From Acheta domesticus (taxonomy: Eukaryota > Arthropoda > Insecta > Orthoptera > Gryllidae), in contig JAHLJT010008446.1 in assembly GCA_031308135.1 (NCBI GenBank), positions 160,437,161-160,501,160 on the forward strand: 64,000 bases of DNA, read 5' to 3'. The notes under the pieces are model-generated. The model had not been told where the DNA came from. It worked only from the letters and a program-made list of their open reading frames with translations, and did not search any database. Each line of letters begins with the position of its first letter. The first letter of the stretch is position 1. The translations under genes and the position numbers were made by a program. Below are positions 58,569 to 64,000 of the stretch, piece after piece.

Positions 58569-60457
58569 CATTTGTCAATATTGATAGGTGTTAAAATACT
58601 GGCGGTGAATCTACTGGATTATGTTGTGCTGGTGGAGAAGTAAAATTGCCACCATTGGCGGCCCAACAGATCCATTACGCTCATTAGTTCAAGGAATGGG
58701 AAATTATTCTATAAACTTTCTGGCCTACATTCAAAAATATAACAGTTGTTTTCAAATGACGTCATTTGGCGCAACACATATTGTGCAGGAGAATTTCATG
58801 CCCATTTACAAGGTATTATACCATAATAGTATTTGATGTGGTGGAATTTACTTCCTTGATGCTCCTGGAGGGACTGGGAAAACGTTTCTAATTTATTTGC
58901 TGTTGGCGAGAATCAGATCGGAAAATGAAGCAGCACTAGCGTTGGCACCATCTGGAATAGTTGCGACTTTGGTAGAAGGCGGACGAACTGCACATTTTGC
59001 CGTTACAATTACCATTGAACATGCAAATCAACGAAACACCACCTTGCAACATCGCCAAAAACAGTGCAATGGCCAAGATTCTACAGGTATACAAATTGAT
59101 CGTTTCGAACGAATGCACGATGGCACATACAAGGTCACTGGAAGCACTGGACAGAATTTTGAAAGATCTTCGTGACAACCAAAACATTTTTGGTGAAGCG
59201 ATCATTTTGTTGTCAGGTGATTTTCCAGTTGACTCTTCCAATTATTCCCCGATCAACTGTTGCTGACGAACTAAACGCATGCCTAAAATCATCAAATTTG
59301 TGGCAACACGTGAAGACTCTCTGACTGACAAATAACATGCGTGTGTTTATTCAAAAAGATCGAAATGCAATTGCGTTTTTGAAGCAATTATTAGGCATTT
59401 GAAATGGTGAAGTCGCAGTTGTCACCTCGACCGGAATAATCACATTACCCACCGATTCAGAGCACTATTGGGAGCGAAAAACAAAGATGTCGACGATCTC
59501 TATGCGACCATTCAGAATTTTCTTCCAGGAGAGTTGTTTTCATTCAAATCAGTTGACACAGTTATAAACCAGGATGACGTAGTCAACTATCCCTCAGAGT
59601 TTTCTTTGAATTCATATGAATTGTCTGGACTACCACGTTACTATTTGCAATTGAAAGTAGTATCATGTATACGTGCATGCCAAATGGCACCCCTCGCACT
59701 TTATTGGTGGGCGAACCCCGGGGTGAGTACCTAGGCGGTGGCCTTTACCTGCACCCCCCTCAGGAGTACAAGTACCCCCTCGGGCCAATATCCGGATCCC
59801 GCTGGAACGCAGTTTGCCCTCACGGCAACCTCCTCATACTATGCCTGGGTCTGGGGCCGCTCTGCCAGCTCAGAGCTACTAGCTATCCGGGCTAGTGCCG
59901 GAGTCAGTCGCCTGTATGACAACGCTCCACTCACATGCGCCAGGACACCAAGTCCCTCCTCTATGCCCAGAGTATCGGGCCACTGCCACGACGAAGCCAA
60001 GAGCCCAACTGGGGGCCACCCGAACTAAGGTCCGGGCGGCTCGGGGCCTCCATCCCATCTTCCCACTGCCTGCACCTTCAGGCTATCGATCTGGATTGGA
60101 CCGTAATCAAGGCAACCTGACGGTAGGTAATGTCCCGCCGGACTTCTATTTGTGGATTCCAGAGTATCTCGAAGGGTATCCTTCACCCAATCCTGCCTTA
60201 AGGTCGACGCGCCATGGGCCCAACTGGTGGGTTGCCGGGTTGAACCGTCAACCAGGAGCTTAGCATCGCCTACTCACTGCCACCACTTTGGGACTAACGA
60301 CGTGAGTGTCGCTGTAAAACTAGAGGTCCGGGTGGTCGTCTCCAACTCTCCACCTGAGGTCGTGTCCACCTACGCAGCCAGGACCCCCCTGCGGGGTGAA
60401 AGTAGGATCAGTTATAATCATGATTCGTAACATGAACCTTTTCGCTGCTAACGATGC

Positions 60458-60552
60458 CTATAGGCGTCCGGATTTTTCGTGCTGTGTGTGCTAACACCGC
60501 CTTAAGGCGTCCACCCGGAGTCGCTTCTACTGTTCGAATGCCGCCTTTAGGC
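60458..60552 (+). repeat. Three GCCTWWAGGC-GTC palindromes, 41-44 bp apart
   Basis: GCCTATAGGC (60458), GCCTTAAGGC (60499) and GCCTTTAGGC (60543), each followed by GTC. Conserved outer bases with a variable centre suggest a protein-binding site array. Confidence 0.75.
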
Positions 60553-61072
60553 GTCTTGTATTTCGCGCTGTTGTCTCTTGCTTTTTTCTGAATGGCTGAG
60601 GGTTGAAGGACATATGGCGATATCTGTTCGTATTGTAATATTTTGAACTTTAGTTTTAACTCTCCTAGAGAGTGCTACTGTGGATATTCTCCTTGCTGCG
60701 AGTTGAAATGTTTGTAATCTGATCGACTGCCGTGCGGCGCTGTCTTCGCCACCCGTGAGAGGTTGGCGTGCAGCTTAAAGGAGGCCCTTCCCTAATGACC
60801 CTAATAAAACTTTCTCCAGGGTTTTCGGGTACGATCTACTACACTTACTTTGTGTTCATATTTCTTGCTAAAAGTTTTTTATCGTTTATAAGCATAACTT
60901 ACACGAATATTGGCTTCTCTTGTAGACAAAACGAGGTCAACAAAGGAAGTTCAATTTGGATTTATTTTATCACGGAGGCGTTAAAACCATTCATTGTTAA
61001 TTAAAGTACGAAATTCTATCAAAATTCACTGCAAAATTCCGAAAAGTATCATTTGTGACCTGCAAAATGGAG

Positions 61073-61127
61073 TGATATCCTACCAGTGTGCTGATATCCT
61101 ACCAGTGCGGCCGATATATTGCCAGTG
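61073..61127 (+). repeat. Three tandem copies of a 19-20-bp unit
   Basis: TGATATCCTACCAGTG at 61073 and 61092 and CGATATATTGCCAGTG at 61112. Confidence 0.85.
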
Positions 61128-61520
61128 CGCGCCCTTCAGAACCAAGAAAAAGCGCCGCAACCAGCGGTCGCCGGACGCCACGGCGAGTCTGCACCAGGCG
61201 GCGACACGTGGGGTGGGATCCGTAGCAGCGAAAATTTTAATCAACCATACTTTGCAATGGAACGAGGCTAGCTGTGAAAAAGCTAATGATTAACGTCATC
61301 GAGACAATGATCATTAAGGGAAAATACAAAGGAGAAGATGTTTTGATCCCGCGTATGCCGATGATTCCAATGGATTTACCATTCGATTTTAAGCGCCAAC
61401 AATTTCCGGTGCGTCTGGCTTTTGCGATGACCATTAATAAATGGCAAAACCAGTCGTTAGAAGTTTGCGGAATCAACTTGGAGATTCCCTGTTTCGCACG
61501 TGGACAATTATACGCCGTAC

Positions 61521-61743
61521 CAATCCCCGGTGGCCGAGATCGCTAAGCAAGTCGTGACGTAGTGATCTCCCACCGAAGGGTCGAGGGTTCGAGTCCTGCC
61601 TCTGGCATGGTTGTATTTATGTTCGTCCTTACACCCCCTCTCATCACCATATGTCATCTTCACAGTTACCATAACAGTTAAACACAATAGTGATTGCTAA
61701 CGATCTAGATGTTGATGCGACCTTAACAAAAAGAATAAAAAAA
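61521..61743 (+). mobile_element. tRNA-derived SINE, copy 2
   Basis: Same family as 10334-10550: CCCGGTGGCCGAGATCGCTA head, box B GGGTTCGAGTCCTGCC, body with GTTCGTCCTTACACC and CATCACCATAT, and A-rich end. It interrupts the Helitron helicase between RGQLYA and VACSRV. The flanking duplication is diverged (TATACGCCGT against TATGCGTTGCG). Confidence 0.85.
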
Positions 61744-61830
61744 TATGCGTTGCGTGTTCACGAGTCTCAAAACCATCATCTTTATATATTTACGCACCGC
61801 AAAAATGTACTTTATCAGAAAGCTTTGAAT

Positions 61831-62989
61831 TGATGAACTGTATGGTAACTGTTGTATTTAATGTAGTTGACGATATTATATTCATCTGAATTATAAACAT
61901 TTTATTTAATAACCACATCTAATATTGATAGGCCACAAACGGTACTGACAAGGAAATGTTAAACTTTGTCATGTGGAAAGCGCACTTGATATTTTTTCAC
62001 TTGAAGTAAATATTATTTAAATGATGTTCGTGCATTTTTAGCTGCCGAAGTTGTGTGGAAGTATTTTTTAAAAAAGTATGAAAACTGATGATTTTTCGTT
62101 TGGCACGTCAGTCAAAATACTGGGCAAATAGTAGGCATGGATGCATCAGCGTCGTGTGAAACAACTGCCCCTGCCCCTGCTCGCCGCCGCGCCGTGGGCC
62201 GAGGGTCGGGCTCCCCCTCCCCTTTGCGGACGACTGAATTGCCATCGAAAGTAGGAGCGCAAAATATCCAATGCAGAAGTGGCTGGGAGACTTTTCTTAG
62301 GAACGGGCACAGTGTGTAAGTTACTAACTTCCGACAATGGAAATCTCTTTTTCGCAAATTTACAGAAAAAAATATTGTTTCCTGGTGAACAAATTTTCAC
62401 GTATACCAAAGGGATAGTATCTTAAAATTACATCCATTACTTCATCATTTACGAATTTTCATCCCCAAGATTCAGGAACCTCATTAGATATGCGTGGTAC
62501 AGTACGACAATAAAAGACCTGCATCCTTTGTGACACCTGCACAATACGGCTGCTATATCACAGAAACATTACGTAAAATTGATTTATGCGAATCGTCTTC
62601 TTTTATTATATGTTCGTGGTACAAGAAAAAAAATATTTCAATCACTGCATTATTCACTCACATTTTTGTAGAACAGACAATGAATGAAGTTTTAATTTTG
62701 AAATCAATGTGATGATATTATAGTCGTGCTCATTCGCACCTGTGTAAGCATTTGCAAACATTCGGCCTGAGGCCACGATAGCACTCGTTTCTTGCCCTCG
62801 TAGCGATTCAAGTGCCGGCTGGTGTGAGGCGCCACGCTACAGACTGCCGCGGCCGACCTTAAAACGTATCGTGTGCCAGGGATGTACATTCATCTATCAT
62901 CATTCATCTAACGATCCGGCAACAGTGGCTAGTCTCTTTAATTAATACTTTTCGAGAATTGCTGTTGATCTCACTATGGGTTTTCAGCC
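61831..62989. other. No recognisable gene
   Basis: AT-rich with GC-rich patches at 62135-62300 and 62760-62880; frames there have no motif. Confidence 0.4.
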
Positions 62990-64000
62990 ACAAAACTCAA
63001 CGTCTGACATTTCCCTAAAAATCTTGGACACAATATTCATTTCTGAAACCTCTTCCTATTAATTCTCAAATAATCGGTAAATTAAAAAATAAATATTTTT
63101 CTAGTTTAGATGAATTTCTGGATTGTTTGTTAAAGACGTGTCCGCCTGCCATTATACACCCGATAACTCACATATTTAAGGCGTCCTTATGCACCGGAAG
63201 TTTTCCAGATATTTTTAAAACAGCTAATATTAAGCCACTCTTCAAAAACGACAACAAAAATGAAATTCAAAATTATCGGCCAATTTCTCTTTTGTCAGTT
63301 TCTTTCAAAAATATTAGAGAGAATTTTTTAACTGCGAATGGAAACCATGCTCAATAAACACGACGCGTTTTCAAATTGCCAACATGGATTCCGGAAATCA
63401 AGATCTACGGAAACAGCCATTTTTTCTTTTCTTAAAGATGTTGCCTCATCATTGGATCAAAACGAAGCAACTATTGGAATATTTTTAGATTTTTTAAAAA
63501 CTTTTGTCGTCATTCATCATAACATTTTACTTTCAATATTACCTTCATATGGAATCCGTGGAATTGCTCTAGATTGGCTATGTTCGTACCTTAAACAACG
63601 ATCTCAGAGAGTAGAAATACCTTACTGGAATGATGGAACTTTATGTACACACCTTCCCGGTTCTTTGCCAATTGCACGTGGAGCCCCACAAGGATCGATT
63701 TTAGGGCCTATTCTCTTCCAATTATACGTAAATGACATGCTCTTAGCGTTTCGAAACGGAAGAACAGTTCTCTTTGCAGATGATACAACTATTCTCTGCA
63801 ATAAAGAAACCGTAAATAGTACAATATCAAATGTTTCAAATTGGTTCCGTAAAAACAAATTAGTAGTAAATGAAAAGAAAACTGTTTCAGTGCAGTTTTC
63901 CATTTCAAATAAACAATTCTGTACTGCATTGAAAATTAACGGTGTGCCGTTGACTAATGTTAAAGTAACCTAATTTTTAGATCTATCAATTCAGTCTAAC
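62990..64000 (+). pseudogene. CR1-like LINE reverse transcriptase, running off the window
   Basis: Motifs: ANIKPLFKNDNKNEIQNYRP with ISLLS (1-2), NCQHGFRKSRSTETAIFSFL, IFLDFLKTFVVIHHNIL (motif A; the first Asp is kept, but KAFD reads KTFV), RGAPQGSILGPILFQLYVND (motif B), TVLFADDTTILC (motif C intact, 63770-63800) and SNWFRKNKLVVNEKKT. A frame change near 63340 joins the two main parts, and stops lie before 63127. The copy continues past the window end. The motifs fit the same broad group as the LINE at 9.4-11.1 kb. Confidence 0.8.

Larger units (their letters stand above)
59665..61227. mobile_element. Unclassified 1.56-kb GC-rich insert in Helitron H2
   Basis: Interrupts the helicase between LQLKVVS and the segment before CNGTRLAV. 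It begins TGTATACG and ends CGTAGCA, so an LTR-like TG...CA structure is possible, but no target duplication is visible. 59700-60430 is CpG-rich with long overlapping plus-strand frames that lack motifs. It contains three GCCTWWAGGC palindromes and three 20-bp GATATCCTACCAGTG repeats. Confidence 0.55.
58566..61830 (+). mobile_element. Helitron remnant H2 (Rep domain deleted), split by an unclassified insert and a SINE
   Basis: Collinear with H1 from the zinc region. The same internal deletion joins FMPIYKVLYHNS to the helicase P-loop segment. Helicase coding resumes after the 59665-61227 insert and again after the SINE at 61521-61743. The 5' end is replaced by Tc1-like sequence. The 3' terminal hairpin and CTRR end were not identified. 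Confidence 0.8.
58570..61830 (+). pseudogene. Helitron Pif1-type helicase (copy H2), in three pieces
   Basis: Piece 1 (58570-59664): STGLCCAGGEVKLPPL, YNSCFQMTSFGA, FLDAPGGTGKTFLIYLLLAR (intact P-loop, 58866-58890), IVSNECTMAH (Walker B with Asn for Asp), LLSGDF, VADELNACLKSSNLW, YATIQNFLPGELFSFKSVDT and SGLPRYYLQLKV. Piece 2 (61228-61520): CNGTRLAVKKLM, KYKGEDVLIPRMPMIP, PFDFKRQQFPVRLAFAMTIN, KWQNQSLEVCGI and RGQLYA. Piece 3 (61744-61830): VACSRVSKPSSLYIYAPQK, the normal C-terminus. Pif1-type helicases unwind DNA for rolling-circle transposition. The HUH nuclease domain is absent, so the protein could not transpose alone. Several frameshifts occur. Confidence 0.85.

Noticed and set aside
59665..60430. 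Series of overlapping plus-strand frames in the GC-rich insert
   Set aside because: Low stop density follows from high GC content; composition is Pro/Ser/Arg-rich without motifs, and frames shift without a consistent product.

Overview
The window looks like repeat-dominated nuclear DNA from an arthropod, most likely an insect with a large genome. It is AT-rich and full of (TA)n microsatellites. Its mobile-element mixture (Jockey-, I- and CR1-like LINEs, piggyBac, Tc1, hAT, Transib, Helitron, a tRNA-Pro-primed LTR element, a tRNA-derived SINE) is typical of arthropods. I cannot name the species. No convincing host protein-coding gene was found. The nearest candidate is an 85-codon frame at 46.76-47.01 kb with splice-like signals.

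Layout. 0.5-1.9 kb: dispersed repeat family P, copy A. 1.9-2.4 kb: remnant of a PIF/Harbinger element. 2.8-7.3 kb: near full-length Jockey-like LINE on the minus strand with a perfect 15-bp target-site duplication (TSD) and an internal downstream promoter element. 9.4-11.7 kb: CR1-like LINE (minus) broken by a SINE and a 248-bp foldback element. 12.25-14.23 kb: piggyBac element with TTAA duplications. 14.93-17.19 kb: terminal-inverted-repeat (TIR) element with a multi-frameshifted RNase H-like DDE transposase of a widespread but unnamed family. 21.5-25.8 kb: Helitron remnant split by a Tc1 element and a hAT-type MITE. 26.0-26.6 kb: LINE reverse transcriptase fragment. 27.4-29.6 kb: Transib (RAG1-core-related) transposon. 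30.4-33.3 kb: Jockey LINE (plus). 33.5-34.7 kb: family P copy B. 34.7-36.5 kb: satellite-like family F. 38.2-39.0 kb: degenerate tandem array. 41.0-44.1 kb: I-clade LINE. 47.6-48.85 kb: LTR plus tRNA-Pro primer site, cut off by an I-clade fragment. 50.6-52.07 kb: internally deleted hAT element with 8-bp TSD. 52.4-53.4 kb: LINE C-terminus split by a 236-bp MITE with perfect 19-bp TIRs. 57.1-57.6 kb: family F again. 57.76-58.57 kb: Tc1-like transposase fused to a second Helitron copy (58.57-61.83 kb) that is itself split by a 1.56-kb GC-rich insert and a SINE. 63.0-64.0 kb: CR1-like reverse transcriptase running off the window.

The elements do not form a pathway. They form a nested record of insertions in which younger elements (SINEs, MITEs, Tc1, hAT) interrupt the reading frames of older ones, and this allows several exact boundaries and TSDs to be read. 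All transposase and reverse transcriptase frames carry stops, frameshifts or changed catalytic residues, so none looks autonomous. The two most interesting items are the Transib copy with a CACAGTG-type terminus and the TIR-bounded element at 14.93-17.19 kb, which suggests that an orphan protein family is a DDE transposase. All family names rest on motif recognition, not on database searches.
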